From assembly GCF_900637055.1 (NCBI RefSeq), contig NZ_LR134338.1, positions 2,366,001 through 2,430,000 of the forward strand: DNA of 64,000 nt. The letters run 5' to 3'. The notes beneath the pieces were generated by a model, which did no database searches, was not told the origin of the DNA, and was given only the letters and a program-made list of their open reading frames with translations. The DNA comes from Brevibacillus brevis. Its GTDB lineage: Bacteria > Bacillota > Bacilli > Brevibacillales > Brevibacillaceae. Positions 52,811 to 62,251 of the stretch are shown here, one piece after another. Position 1 is the stretch's first letter. Every line of letters starts with the position of its first letter. A program made the translations under genes and the position numbers.

Positions 52811-52957
52811 ATTAATCACCTCATCCAAATTATACCATATATGCCTGGGTGATTATCAATATGCGCTCAGTTAGTCTGCATGTGCCTCGTAAATGAACGC
52901 ACCACATACAGACTAAGCACTTCACTACCGAGCAATGGGTATTTTCTACACATAGCC

Positions 52958-53434
52958 CTATACAACCGTAACCACATAAAACACAAACTCCCCGCAATCC
53001 CCACTATCCCAAGGCCGACAATACTTCAAAGAAATCGACGTCATTCCTCGCCGTAAAGCCTGGAAAGATATCACCTGATGCCCCTCTTGCCCAATACGAG
53101 CCGGTGATGATGGAGGAACAAAATGATTCGCATGCAACGATAAAAAGCGAGCATCGACTGGATTAGACAAGTCCCACTGGTAGCCGGTTGAGGGATTTGC
53201 CACTAGCGAAATTGTGAACAAGTTGCCTTCCTGAACTTGTAGTGTATACGTTGAGGTCTTAATCACTGGCCTTCCTTCCTCCTTTTGGATGAAGTGGTAA
53301 CCCATTTTCCATACCATATGAAAAAAGTTTTGATAGCTGCTAACGACAAAACAAACAGTTAAAATTTTATTTTCATTCATTTCATGAGATCCAATTCGTT
53401 TACAAGTTGTGGAATTGCTTGATACATCTATCAT
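52958..53434 (-). CDS. Chagasin-like (I42) cysteine-protease-inhibitor domain protein
   Basis: The C-terminal 100 residues match chagasin inhibitors: ANPSTGYQWDLSNP (the NPTTGY loop), GQEGHQVISFQALRRGMTSI and LKYCRPWD (RPW loop). These inhibit papain-like cysteine proteases, usually outside the cell. Here no signal peptide precedes the domain, and the start is unclear (ATGs at positions corresponding to residues 1, 19 and 44, none with a strong ribosome-binding site). Function in this organism is unknown. Confidence 0.75.
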   Translation of the reverse strand: MIDVSSNSTTCKRIGSHEMNENKILTVCFVVSSYQNFFHMVWKMGYHFIQKEEGRPVIKTSTYTLQVQEGNLFTISLVANPSTGYQWDLSNPVDARFLSLHANHFVPPSSPARIGQEGHQVISFQALRRGMTSISLKYCRPWDSGDCGEFVFYVVTVV

Positions 53435-53760
53435 TTAGCGAAATGATTATGATGGAAAATAGCCATTATACGGACAATGTTCCTAATTAATTTGAAACAA
53501 TTAGTATGATCTGGAAAGGAATATGCAAGATGTTGGCGAATAAGTAGGGACAAAGACATATATTGTCGAAATGTCTGCTGTTATTTGTAATCTTTATTAC
53601 CTAGTTATTGTTATGGCTAGAAATATCCAGAGTGAGTAGAATTTCTTTTGCTCGTGCATGTAGGTACATTTCCCAGCACTTCCATGGCGCAGAATATCTC
53701 GCGCATGGAAGAAGCTTTTTCTTTGTGTTCATACTTGCTAGGAAAGGGAAAGGAAAATTG
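53435..53760 (+). other. Non-coding stretch before the EAL gene
   Basis: About 320 bases without a supported gene; an in-frame extension of the EAL protein across it is not backed by a ribosome-binding site. It is A+T rich and holds the hairpin listed separately. No known riboswitch was recognised. Confidence 0.5.
53679..53725 (+). terminator. Hairpin with T-rich tail before the EAL gene
   Basis: CTTCCATGGCG pairs with CGCGCATGGAAG (one bulged base), followed by AAGCTTTTTC. It could be a terminator or attenuator in the EAL leader. Confidence 0.55.
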
Positions 53761-54483
53761 ATGGAGAGCATTGCAGAATTATTTAAGAAAAAAGAGTACT
53801 ACCACGCATTTCAGCCTATATGTCAACTTCCTGAGAAAAGTAGGATAGGGTATGAAGTATTACTTCGCAGTAAAGCGGGGATCCATCCAGAGGCATTGTT
53901 TTCTTTGGCGAAGGAAAACAAAATGCTGCCAGAACTCGACGTCCATTCCCTGCATCATGCACTCTCGACTTTTTTTCATTCGTCGCTTGAACACAAAAAC
54001 GAGCTTTTATTTGTGAATATTTTTCCTTCTACCATAATAGAAGACACATTTCCTGGCTTCATTCAAAAGATCGCTCGTTCCTTCCGTCCCTTTTTAACCC
54101 AAATCGTTTTGGAGATCAACGAATCGATTATGGAAGGAGAATGCTGGAGCGAACCCATTTTTACACGACGCATAGCTGAATTGAAAAAGATGGGGTTTCT
54201 AATTGCACTGGATGATGTCGGAGATGGCGCGAACATATTCAGTAAAATTGAAGATATTTCGCCAGATTACATCAAGATTGATCGCTTTTTTTCGCAAGAG
54301 CTCTCGAGTTCATTAGAAAAGCAAAAGACTGTAAAATTGTTTGTCGATTTTTGCAAAGATGCACCTCAACTCATTCTCGAAGGAGTTGAAGAAGAAGAAG
54401 ATTTTGCTTGCGCTTCTTTTTTGGGCGTTGCAATCGGCCAGGGATACTTGTTTGGTAAACCAGGCAGCTTGCCGGACGAATAA
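53761..54483 (+). CDS. EAL domain protein (c-di-GMP phosphodiesterase)
   Basis: A 240-residue stand-alone EAL domain. The EAL motif reads EVLLR (GYEVLLRSK), and the metal and substrate positions are visible in VNIFPSTI, LEINES, IALDDVGDG, DYIKIDRFF, LILEGVEEEED and GQGYLFGKP. All key acidic residues and the general-base Glu are present in slightly altered motifs, so hydrolysis of c-di-GMP is plausible. GGAAAGG precedes the ATG. It is followed by a small protein and a CBS-GGDEF cyclase, forming a compact module. Confidence 0.88.
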   Translation: MESIAELFKKKEYYHAFQPICQLPEKSRIGYEVLLRSKAGIHPEALFSLAKENKMLPELDVHSLHHALSTFFHSSLEHKNELLFVNIFPSTIIEDTFPGFIQKIARSFRPFLTQIVLEINESIMEGECWSEPIFTRRIAELKKMGFLIALDDVGDGANIFSKIEDISPDYIKIDRFFSQELSSSLEKQKTVKLFVDFCKDAPQLILEGVEEEEDFACASFLGVAIGQGYLFGKPGSLPDE

Positions 54484-54512
54484 GAGGACAATGCAGAATT
54501 GGAGGAATTTTT

Positions 54513-54869
54513 ATGGCTAGTGATAACAACGTATATTCTCGGAAGGCAACGCTTTCCTTAAAAATATCCGAGTTTGAAGTCCCTCCGATGCAGGATCTGT
54601 TGATCATCGGACGGAAAGCACCAATTGGTCCTGAGGCTGTAAGGAGAATGGCGGATGCACTTTCACCAGAGCAGTTTACATTACTGAAAATGGATCATCC
54701 AAAGATTGAGGCGGTTTTGTTAAGGAATACCCTTTTGCAAATGATTGATGAAAAATTATTGATGAAAATCATTCTGGAAGAGGCAGAGCGTATGATTAGC
54801 GACTCTATGGTTCTGCGATCTGAGTTAAAAATAGCATTGTCTGTTCAACGAGAGGTGGATCTTTTATGA
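54513..54869 (+). CDS. Hypothetical protein of the c-di-GMP module
   Basis: A 118-residue protein between the EAL and CBS-GGDEF genes. It looks helical with a mixed N-terminus (SRKATLSLKISEFEVPPMQD) and IGPEAVRRMADALSPEQ. No family. TTGGAGGAA precedes the ATG and the stop overlaps the next start by 4 bases, so it is translated with the cyclase and may be a regulator or adaptor. Confidence 0.75.
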   Translation: MASDNNVYSRKATLSLKISEFEVPPMQDLLIIGRKAPIGPEAVRRMADALSPEQFTLLKMDHPKIEAVLLRNTLLQMIDEKLLMKIILEEAERMISDSMVLRSELKIALSVQREVDLL

Positions 54870-55678
54870 ACATCTCCGACATCATGACGACGACGATTTG
54901 TACCATCACCTCTGACAAAAGTGTCTCTTATGCGGCGGAGCGAATGAACGAATCTCATGTTGATTCGTTAGTTGTCATGGATCACGGAGAGGTACTAGGA
55001 ATGGTTACGACGAGAGACGTTCTGTCAGCTCATCCTAATCGAATCGTTGCCGATGCCATGAGTAGTCAGCCGTTCTATCTGTCAGCCAATCACAACGTTT
55101 GGGAGGCCTATCACGCGCTTCATCAAGAACAAAATGGGCTTGCTTTGGTCAAACAAGAAGATCAAGTGATCGGATTCGTCACAAAAGAAATCGTAGAGAT
55201 GAAAATAGCAGAATATCGAGACCCATTATCGGGTTTGTATCGCGCTCCATACATCCAGTTTATTGGGGAAAATTTTTTAAAGGAGCGAAAACCTTTCCAT
55301 TTGCTTTTTATCGATTTGAACGACTTTGGCCGAATTAATAAGCTGCATGGTCATCCATTCGGGGATGATGTCATCCGGACCTATTCTTCGGTTCTCTCTT
55401 CTTTGGCTGAAGATCAGGGGGATTATTTATGTCGTTATGCAGGGGACGAGTTTGTTTTGATCTCTACGATTTCCGATGAACAAATTCAGGAATACATTAC
55501 GCTCATTACACGTCCAACAAACGTTCTGGATATCTTTGTATCTGCAGCGGTTGGTCATGTGAACGGGTACCAAACACCAGACTTCTTCGCTAGATCATGG
55601 CGGGAATTAATCGCTGAAGCAAGTTTAGGCTCTTCAGCTGCCAAGTTATCCAAAACACTTTCTTCCACAGTGGGATAG
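54866..55678 (+). CDS. CBS-pair GGDEF protein (probable diguanylate cyclase)
   Basis: A 270-residue protein. Residues 1-115 form a pair of CBS domains (DSLVVMDHGEVLGMVTTRDVLS; GLALVKQEDQVIGFVTKE), which sense nucleotides such as AMP. A GGDEF domain follows: DPLSGLYRAPYIQF, FIDLNDFGRINKLHGHPFGD, and the active site is AGDEF (YAGDEFVLI), a functional variant in some enzymes. No RxxD inhibitory site was seen. Coupling to the EAL gene suggests local control of c-di-GMP. Confidence 0.88.
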   Translation: MNISDIMTTTICTITSDKSVSYAAERMNESHVDSLVVMDHGEVLGMVTTRDVLSAHPNRIVADAMSSQPFYLSANHNVWEAYHALHQEQNGLALVKQEDQVIGFVTKEIVEMKIAEYRDPLSGLYRAPYIQFIGENFLKERKPFHLLFIDLNDFGRINKLHGHPFGDDVIRTYSSVLSSLAEDQGDYLCRYAGDEFVLISTISDEQIQEYITLITRPTNVLDIFVSAAVGHVNGYQTPDFFARSWRELIAEASLGSSAAKLSKTLSSTVG

Positions 55679-55801
55679 GAAAAGTATAGTTTGCTGGCAA
55701 TGCGCATACACTTTTGGACAGGTTTAGATCTTTCTTTGCAACCGATTATTTTATGGTACGTAATACATATTGTAAATAGATCGAAATGAGGAGGCAATGA
55801 C

Positions 55802-56116
55802 ATGATCGTAACTACTACCAGCATGATCCAAGGAAAAGAAGTGGAAGAGTATCTGGATATCGTCAGCGGAGAGGTAATCATGGGCGCAAACGTAGTCCGT
55901 GACTTTCTCGCAGGGATTACGGACATCATCGGAGGCAGAAGTGGCTCGTATGAGAGCAAGCTCTCAGAAGGTCGTGAACTGGCCTTGCGTGAAATGAAAG
56001 AAAAAGCACGAGTATTAGGTGCAAACGCAGTAATTGGGGTTGATCTCGACTTCGAAACATTGCGAGAAGGTATGATGATGGTTATTGCCACAGGCACAGC
56101 AGTCCGTGTGAAGTAA
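55802..56116 (+). CDS. YbjQ family (UPF0145) heavy-metal-binding-domain protein
   Basis: A 104-residue protein of the YbjQ family: [31 protein letters not shown], and [19 protein letters not shown]. Family structures form pentamers; role is unknown. AGGAGG precedes the ATG. A terminator follows. Confidence 0.9.
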   Translation: MIVTTTSMIQGKEVEEYLDIVSGEVIMGANVVRDFLAGITDIIGGRSGSYESKLSEGRELALREMKEKARVLGANAVIGVDLDFETLREGMMMVIATGTAVRVK

Positions 56117-56144
56117 GCCGGTAAACACCCGGCTTTCTTTTTTT
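56116..56144 (+). terminator. Rho-independent terminator after the YbjQ-type gene
   Basis: AGCCGG and CCGGCT arms with a 7-base loop and a T-rich tail (TTTCTTTTTTT). Confidence 0.8.
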
Positions 56145-56187
56145 ACCGAAAGCGGCCCTCATACATAGCAAGCAAGGAGAAGTGAGC

Positions 56188-56526
56188 ATGCAGGTACAAA
56201 ACACTCTTCAGGATTTATCGAATAGAATAAACGCTCAGCCACAAGGAATCGCTGGATTACATGCGGTTTACCATTTTGTCCTAAGTGGAGAAGAGGGGGG
56301 CACCTACGAGGTTGTGTTTGCTGATAATCAAGCGGACTACAAGATGGGTGTGACAAGGGAAGCAGGCTGCAAGCTGGAGTTATCTGACAAAGATTTTATT
56401 AAGCTCGTAGAGGGACGCTTGAATCCTACCGTTGCTTTTGTAACAGGTAAGCTAAAAATTAGCGGAGAAATGGGACTTTCGTTTAAATTGCAAACAATCT
56501 TGCATCACTATCAATCACAAAAATAA
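56188..56526 (+). CDS. SCP2 sterol-binding domain protein
   Basis: A 112-residue lipid-binding-type protein with the SCP2 fold pattern: YHFVLSGEEGGTYEVVFADN, DKDFIKLVEGRLNPTVAFVT and GKLKISGEMGLSFKL. Stand-alone SCP2 domains in Bacilli may bind hydrophobic ligands; the ligand is not known. ATG with AAGGAG 8 bases upstream is preferred to the GTG two codons earlier. Confidence 0.88.
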   Translation: MQVQNTLQDLSNRINAQPQGIAGLHAVYHFVLSGEEGGTYEVVFADNQADYKMGVTREAGCKLELSDKDFIKLVEGRLNPTVAFVTGKLKISGEMGLSFKLQTILHHYQSQK

Positions 56527-56610
56527 CGAAAAAACTAGTCAATTCGGAAAAGGTTACGTTAAAATATGACCAAACAATGACACCTACTCCAACACAAAAC
56601 GAGGGGAAAC

Positions 56611-57504
56611 ATGCGCCATATTTGTTCACTGATTGCGATGGTAAGCCAACTGGAAGAACAATCTGTGCATTTTGATTTTTATCAAGAAATCAGACGACCC
56701 AAGCCAGAACGTCAGTTATTAAAGCATCATGTACAATTACCGCGTCATTATTTCGATTATTTAATTCATTCAGGAGTATTGGAAGTAGAAACAGATGCCC
56801 CTTATCAGCCGGGGAAGATCATGCCTGCTTCCATCGGTATGAACATACGCTCGCTCGGTGGAAACGTATTGTTTGACATGTGCTTTGCTCCACAAACATA
56901 TAAATTGTGGCAAAACACGGATGCAAGCATAGAAGACCTTTCTTTGCCTGCTGATATATTTGAAGAATATGTCTATCGCTTAGGCGCCATCAGTCGCTTT
57001 CGCTATTTAGGCCGAATTGATGATCCCGTAACCGCAACAAAACTTGGTGAAAACGACATGATTGAATTCAAACGCGACTTTCTTTATTCGAAGACGGGAA
57101 TTATTAAGTCTATTGTGGCGTTTGCGAATTCAAACAACGGGAATTTATTTTTAGGTATCACAGATGAGGGGACAGTGTGCGGGATTGACCATGAGATCGA
57201 GCAGTATGGAGACCCGGACAAATACATTCTTGCCATTACGCAATATATCCAAGATAAGACGTCACCGTTTGTGACCCCATTTCCAAAAATTTCGTTGAAA
57301 AAAATAGATGGGAAAACGGTTGTAGCTATTTTTGTAGAAGCCTCGTCTGATTTGATTTGTGGTTTGGACAAAAATAATGAAAAATATGTGGTTATTCGTA
57401 CGAACAATCGCTCCGTTGTCGTGAAAGATCCGCACCAAATTGGTGAAATTTACGTGAAACGAAAGCTTGGCAGTGAGATCAGCCGTCGATTGGGACTTCT
57501 GTAG
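56611..57504 (+). CDS. AlbA_2/Schlafen-like ATPase-domain protein
   Basis: A 297-residue protein. The C-terminal half matches the AlbA_2 (Schlafen AAA_4-like) domain: NDMIEFKRDFLYSKTGIIKS, IVAFANSNNGNLFLGITDEG and GIDHEIEQYG. The N-terminal 150 residues are a divergent beta-rich region. Family members bind nucleic acid, and some act in defence or RNA cleavage; nothing here proves that. GAGGGGAAAC precedes the ATG. Confidence 0.8.
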   Translation: MRHICSLIAMVSQLEEQSVHFDFYQEIRRPKPERQLLKHHVQLPRHYFDYLIHSGVLEVETDAPYQPGKIMPASIGMNIRSLGGNVLFDMCFAPQTYKLWQNTDASIEDLSLPADIFEEYVYRLGAISRFRYLGRIDDPVTATKLGENDMIEFKRDFLYSKTGIIKSIVAFANSNNGNLFLGITDEGTVCGIDHEIEQYGDPDKYILAITQYIQDKTSPFVTPFPKISLKKIDGKTVVAIFVEASSDLICGLDKNNEKYVVIRTNNRSVVVKDPHQIGEIYVKRKLGSEISRRLGLL

Positions 57505-57540
57505 CGTTATCTTACAGGAACATACGAGGAGGGTTACTGC

Positions 57541-58596
57541 GTGATATCGTCTTTACGTACTTGTCTACTGGTTATGATGGTGAGTAGCTTGTTCGTCTCT
57601 GGTTGTGCACAGCCAGGCAAGGTTTCTGAAGACATGAAAGATCATATCGAGACAGAGCTAGGTGCGGTTGAAAAAGTAACGGTGATGTCAACGGATGGAC
57701 AGGAAGTATTATTGGACATGCGCTTGTTTTTGCAAGAATTGTCCGGACAGGGACAAGATTTACAAATATCATCCGAGCCGTTAAAGCAAGAGGATGTACG
57801 TTTTACGCTTGTCTTGTACCGGACACAGCAGGCTCCACTTGTCGTGACGGTGGGAGAGTCGGCAAGTGAATTTGGCGGACACACGTATCGTGGAGCGGGT
57901 GCCAGCTTTTTTTATCAGTGGGTAAACAAGTTAACTGGCAAAGGAGTGCTCTCACAAAAAATTCAAAGCGTGCGGTTGGCGGCAGAGGACCTTGGTCAGG
58001 CGCGCGTGCTGAACGAAGCAGAAGCAGAATACATCAGGAAAGTAATGGGATCGGCAGTCCCGGAGGCGGACAGTCGTAGCAAGCAATATCCACTCTATCC
58101 GAACTATCGGATGAGAATGAATTCTGCTGACAAGCCGGTAGAAGTGGCCATTTTGACGCCGACGCTGATTGCGGTTCCCTTTGGGAGAGAAACGTTTTTC
58201 TTTCACGTAGAGGGTAGCCTCTTTTCGCGGTTAACGGAATGGATGCCGCCAAGCAATCATAAGGAAGACAGGATCGACCAGTTATTTAAATCTACAAGGA
58301 TTCGCATCGCAGCTAATGGCGAAATGAACGTCCAAGACTCAGAGTTGGATGTCACCCAAACGACGATCGAACAAGGAATTGCCCATCAAGCTGTCCGATT
58401 GCTAAAAAATGCAGATCCACTAAATGTTCCACCGAAAAATCCGGGCTTAAAACAATACGAACTACATTTTTTTGTGAATGATACAGAGCAGAAAATTGAA
58501 CTTTATCCACGATACTTTAAGTATGACCAAACTTGGTATATTCACGATGAACTCGCTGAAAACGAGTGGAAATTGTTTCAATCTCTACGAAAATGA
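57541..58596 (+). CDS. Lipoprotein of unknown function
   Basis: A 351-residue protein with a type II signal peptide: hydrophobic LLVMMVSSLFVSGC (lipobox LFVSGC, Cys at residue 22). The rest is two or three beta-rich domains with charged loops, ending in YPRYFKYDQTWYIHDELAEN. No family recognised. GTG start behind GAGGAGGG. It sits directly before the sucC promoter region. Confidence 0.8.
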   Translation: MISSLRTCLLVMMVSSLFVSGCAQPGKVSEDMKDHIETELGAVEKVTVMSTDGQEVLLDMRLFLQELSGQGQDLQISSEPLKQEDVRFTLVLYRTQQAPLVVTVGESASEFGGHTYRGAGASFFYQWVNKLTGKGVLSQKIQSVRLAAEDLGQARVLNEAEAEYIRKVMGSAVPEADSRSKQYPLYPNYRMRMNSADKPVEVAILTPTLIAVPFGRETFFFHVEGSLFSRLTEWMPPSNHKEDRIDQLFKSTRIRIAANGEMNVQDSELDVTQTTIEQGIAHQAVRLLKNADPLNVPPKNPGLKQYELHFFVNDTEQKIELYPRYFKYDQTWYIHDELAENEWKLFQSLRK

Positions 58597-58782
58597 GGGA
58601 TTTCCTCATGAAGTTTCGCACTTCTGGTCACGATAAAAAGAACATATTACTACCACTTTTGCAGTTTTTGTCGTAGAATAGTTACGTTGCACTGATAGTG
58701 GAGGTTATGACTGGAAAAAGACAGACGTCTTTGAACCGGTCTAAAAGCCTGCCGATCTTTATCTGCCATAGGAGGATGGAGA

Positions 58783-59943
58783 ATGAACATTCATGAGTAT
58801 CAAGGTAAAGAGATACTTAAGCAGTACGGTGTAAAAGTTCCTGAAGGACGCGTAGCTTTCACAGTGGAAGAAGCTGTTGAAGCAGCGAAAGAACTGGGCA
58901 CCCAAGTAAACGTAGTAAAAGCGCAAATTCACGCTGGTGGCCGTGGAAAGGCTGGCGGGGTAAAGGTTGCAAAAAATCTTGATGAAGTTCGTACATATGC
59001 CAGCGAAATTCTTGGCAAAGTACTGGTTACTCATCAAACAGGTCCAGAAGGTAAAGAAGTTAAGCGCCTTCTGATCGAGCAAGGCTGCGACATCAAGAAA
59101 GAATACTACGTGGGTGTAGTTGTTGACCGTGCTACTGGAAGCGTTGTAATGATGGCTTCCGAAGAGGGCGGTATGGACATCGAGGAAGTAGCAGCAAACA
59201 CTCCAGAAAAAATCTTCAAAGAAGTAGTTGATCCAGTAACAGGTCTGAATGGCTTCCAAGCTCGTCGCCTGGCTTACGCAATCAACATTCCAAAAGAATT
59301 GATTAACAAAGCTGCCAAGTTCATGATGAGCTTGTACCAAGCTTTTGTTGATAAAGATGCTTCTATCGCTGAAATCAACCCACTGGTTGTAACTGGCGAC
59401 GGTGAAGTAATGGCACTGGATGCGAAACTGAACTTCGACAGCAACGCTCTCTATCGTCACCCTGACATCGTAGCTCTGCGCGACCTGGATGAAGAAGATG
59501 AGAAAGAAATCGAAGCTTCCAAGTTCGATCTGTCCTACATCGCACTTGATGGTAACATCGGTTGCATGGTAAATGGTGCAGGTCTGGCGATGGCAACAAT
59601 GGATATCGTGAAATTCTACGGTGGAGACCCAGCTAACTTCCTTGACGTTGGTGGCGGAGCTACTGAAGAGAAAGTAACGGAAGCGTTTAAAATTATTCTC
59701 CGTGACGAAAAAGTAAAAGGTATTTTCGTCAACATCTTCGGCGGCATCATGAAATGCGACGTTATCGCAAACGGCGTAGTGAATGCAGCAAAACAAATCA
59801 AATTGGACAAACCTCTCGTTGTACGTCTCGAAGGTACAAACGTAGATTTGGGTAAGAAAATCCTCAATGAGTCCGGTTTGAACATTGTAGCTGCAGAATC
59901 TATGGCGGATGGCGCTGAGAAAATCGTATCCTTGGTGAAGTAA
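58783..59943 (+). CDS. sucC: Succinyl-CoA ligase, beta subunit (ADP-forming)
   Basis: Citric-acid-cycle enzyme converting succinyl-CoA to succinate with ATP formation. ATP-grasp N-terminal part: [39 protein letters not shown]; CoA-ligase part: [32 protein letters not shown] and [11 protein letters not shown]. 386 residues. GGAGG precedes the ATG. It forms an operon with sucD 44 bases on. The 187-base gap before it has no clean promoter pair. Confidence 0.97.
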   Translation: MNIHEYQGKEILKQYGVKVPEGRVAFTVEEAVEAAKELGTQVNVVKAQIHAGGRGKAGGVKVAKNLDEVRTYASEILGKVLVTHQTGPEGKEVKRLLIEQGCDIKKEYYVGVVVDRATGSVVMMASEEGGMDIEEVAANTPEKIFKEVVDPVTGLNGFQARRLAYAINIPKELINKAAKFMMSLYQAFVDKDASIAEINPLVVTGDGEVMALDAKLNFDSNALYRHPDIVALRDLDEEDEKEIEASKFDLSYIALDGNIGCMVNGAGLAMATMDIVKFYGGDPANFLDVGGGATEEKVTEAFKIILRDEKVKGIFVNIFGGIMKCDVIANGVVNAAKQIKLDKPLVVRLEGTNVDLGKKILNESGLNIVAAESMADGAEKIVSLVK

Positions 59944-59987
59944 GCTATTTCGAGTAGATACGTAAAAAAAGGTGGGAAAATTACGCG

Positions 59988-60890
59988 ATGAGTATTCTCG
60001 TTAATAAAAATACAAAAGTAATTACGCAAGGGATTACGGGTGCAACTGGTCTGTTCCACACTCGCGGAGCCGTTGAATACGGTACACAAATGGTGGGCGG
60101 TGTAACACCTGGTAAAGGTGGAACCGAAGTTGACGGTATTCCAATTTTCAACACAGTAAAAGAAGCGGTTGAAGCAACTGGTGCAACTGCATCCGTTATC
60201 TACGTTGCTCCTCCTTTCGCTGCTGACGCGATCATGGAAGCAGTTGATGCTGAACTGGATCTGGTAATCTGCATCACTGAAGGTATCCCAGTTCTGGACA
60301 TGGTGAAAGTTAAGCGCTACATGGAAGGCAAGAAAACCCTTCTCGTAGGTCCTAACTGCCCTGGCGTAATTACTCCAGGTGAGTGCAAAATCGGTATCAT
60401 GCCTGGTTACATCCACGTTCCAGGTAAAGTGGGTATCGTATCTCGCTCCGGTACCTTGACTTATGAAGCAGTTCACCAAACTTCTACTCGCGGCCTTGGT
60501 CAATCCACAGCTGTGGGTATCGGTGGAGACCCAGTAAAAGGTATGGAGTTCATCGACGTACTGAAAATGTTCAACGAAGATCCAGACACAGAAGCAGTTA
60601 TCATGCTGGGTGAAATCGGTGGTACTGCGGAAGAAGAAGCAGCAGAGTGGATCGCTGCTAACATGAAAAAACCAGTTGTAGGTTTCATCGGGGGACAAAC
60701 TGCTCCTGAAGGAAAACGTATGGGCCACGCTGGTGCGATCATCTCTGGCGGTAAAGGTACAGCTGCTGAGAAAATTGCGAAGCTCGAAGAATGTGGTATT
60801 CGCGTAGCGAAAACACCTGCAGTTATCGGTGAAACACTTGTTGAATTGCTGAAAGAGCGCGGTATGCTCGAGAAAGTAATGGGCAAGTAA
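59988..60890 (+). CDS. sucD: Succinyl-CoA ligase, alpha subunit
   Basis: Carries the phosphohistidine intermediate and the CoA site. [13 protein letters not shown] is the nucleotide-fold start, and the phosphorylated His is in [26 protein letters not shown] and [12 protein letters not shown] are conserved. 300 residues. GGTGGG precedes the ATG. A strong terminator follows. Confidence 0.97.
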   Translation: MSILVNKNTKVITQGITGATGLFHTRGAVEYGTQMVGGVTPGKGGTEVDGIPIFNTVKEAVEATGATASVIYVAPPFAADAIMEAVDAELDLVICITEGIPVLDMVKVKRYMEGKKTLLVGPNCPGVITPGECKIGIMPGYIHVPGKVGIVSRSGTLTYEAVHQTSTRGLGQSTAVGIGGDPVKGMEFIDVLKMFNEDPDTEAVIMLGEIGGTAEEEAAEWIAANMKKPVVGFIGGQTAPEGKRMGHAGAIISGGKGTAAEKIAKLEECGIRVAKTPAVIGETLVELLKERGMLEKVMGK

Positions 60891-60903
60891 GCAAATAAGA
60901 AAG

Positions 60904-60940
60904 AAGTGGACAGCCTTAGGCTTGTCCACTTTTTTATTTT
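60904..60940 (+). terminator. Rho-independent terminator after sucD
   Basis: AAGTGGACA and TGTCCACTT arms with a 10-base loop and TTTTTT. Confidence 0.9.
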
Positions 60941-61024
60941 TGAAGCAGCCTCTTTCTTTCGATAGAATAGCTTTCAAAACCGTCCGCTGTGACAATTGTG
61001 ATCGGGATGAAGGAGGATTTTGGA

Positions 61025-62143
61025 TTGGAAAAGGCGAAGCTCGACGAGAGAGACTGGCTGTATGTATTAACGATGATATCAGGGTTGGGAAGAAAGAAAA
61101 TCCGAGAAATTTTTGAAATCACAGGTTCTTTTCAGGTTGCCATCGAAAATTGGCATGAGCTGGCACGCCAGCTCAGATTGACTTCCTTGATCACTAGGCA
61201 GGTTGACAAACAAAGCAATGAAGCTTCAGCTATAGCACTATTGGAAAAGCGTGAAGAAGAGCGAACGCGCTTCTTATGTCCTTTTGACGATACATATCCT
61301 GTTTCGCTCCGCAATATCCCCGATTCTCCGTTGACGTTGTTTTACCGTGGCGATCACACATTATTGGAAAAATTGTCGATTGGCGTCGTTGGTTCGCGCA
61401 AACCGACACCATATGGAAGAGCGAGCTGTAGCTTTTTTGTCCGAGAGCTGGTACAAGCAGGTCTTGTTATTGTCTCAGGGGTCGCGTATGGAATTGATGC
61501 GGAAGCCCACCAAGCTACGTTGAAAGCAGGGGGCAAGACCATTGGTGTGCTCGGTTGCGGTATGAATCACGTTTATCCTTCTCGGCATCGAGAACTTTAT
61601 CGTGAAATTGAATCTTTTGGCCTACTCCTCAGCGAATATCCACCTCATATTCCACCTGTTTCAGGATTGTTTCCAGAGCGAAATCGTATCATAAGTGGAC
61701 TATCTATCGGTGTATTAGTGGTAGAAGCAGCAGAAAAAAGCGGATCTTTGATTACGGCAGACTGTGCACTTGAGCAGGGCAAAGAAGTTTTTGCAATTCC
61801 TGGTCCAATTTTTTCATTGATGAGTGCGGGACCGCATAACTTGATCAAACAAGGTGCAAAGCTAGTAACGTGCAGTAACGATATCTGGGAGGAAATTAAG
61901 CATCATCTTCCAGAAGCTGAGCAGATGCAGCAGGTCGAAAAAAGAAAGACAAACGATGTTGTTCCCTTATCTAATGAAGAAAAAGCGATTGTGGAAGCCC
62001 TAACATATGATGGCATTCATCTGGATGAGTTAATGAGCAGTTTAGAAAAAGACCAACGCAGGATGCTGCATCAGCTGGTCATTCGTTTGGAAGCAAAAGG
62101 GGCTATTGTGGCACTTCCTGGCGGTTATTTTGCACGGCGATAG
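61025..62143 (+). CDS. dprA: DNA-processing protein DprA
   Basis: Loads RecA on incoming single strands during natural transformation. The N-terminal SAM-like part includes MISGLGRKKIREIFEITGSF; the Rossmann core has GVVGSRKPTPYGRA, IVSGVAYGIDAEAHQATL, VLGCGMNHVYPSRH and SGLFPERNRIISGLS; a C-terminal winged-helix (about 310-372) follows. Start is TTG 8 bases after AAGGAGG (372 residues), preferred to ATGs 6 and 12 codons earlier. It stands between sucD and topA as in Bacillus. Confidence 0.95.
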   Translation: MEKAKLDERDWLYVLTMISGLGRKKIREIFEITGSFQVAIENWHELARQLRLTSLITRQVDKQSNEASAIALLEKREEERTRFLCPFDDTYPVSLRNIPDSPLTLFYRGDHTLLEKLSIGVVGSRKPTPYGRASCSFFVRELVQAGLVIVSGVAYGIDAEAHQATLKAGGKTIGVLGCGMNHVYPSRHRELYREIESFGLLLSEYPPHIPPVSGLFPERNRIISGLSIGVLVVEAAEKSGSLITADCALEQGKEVFAIPGPIFSLMSAGPHNLIKQGAKLVTCSNDIWEEIKHHLPEAEQMQQVEKRKTNDVVPLSNEEKAIVEALTYDGIHLDELMSSLEKDQRRMLHQLVIRLEAKGAIVALPGGYFARR

Positions 62144-62185
62144 CATATCCGCTAGCTTTTTGGCAACGCCTAGAGGCACAAGTGT

Positions 62186-62214
62186 TTGACAAACCGGATG
62201 AGGGTATTTAATAA
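62186..62214 (+). promoter_or_regulatory. Sigma-A promoter for topA
   Basis: TTGACA, 17 bases, TAATAA. It lies about 40 bases before the topA start, in the gap behind dprA. Confidence 0.78.
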
Positions 62215-62251
62215 TAGGGAAGATTCCTTACTAAAAGGGGAGGAAAAAAAT

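Noticed and set aside
58759..60995. Two long minus-strand open frames (345 and 459 codons) over sucC and sucD
   Set aside because: They mirror strongly coding, codon-biased genes on the plus strand, have Phe/Tyr/Cys/His-rich translations and no ribosome-binding sites. They are shadows of sucCD.
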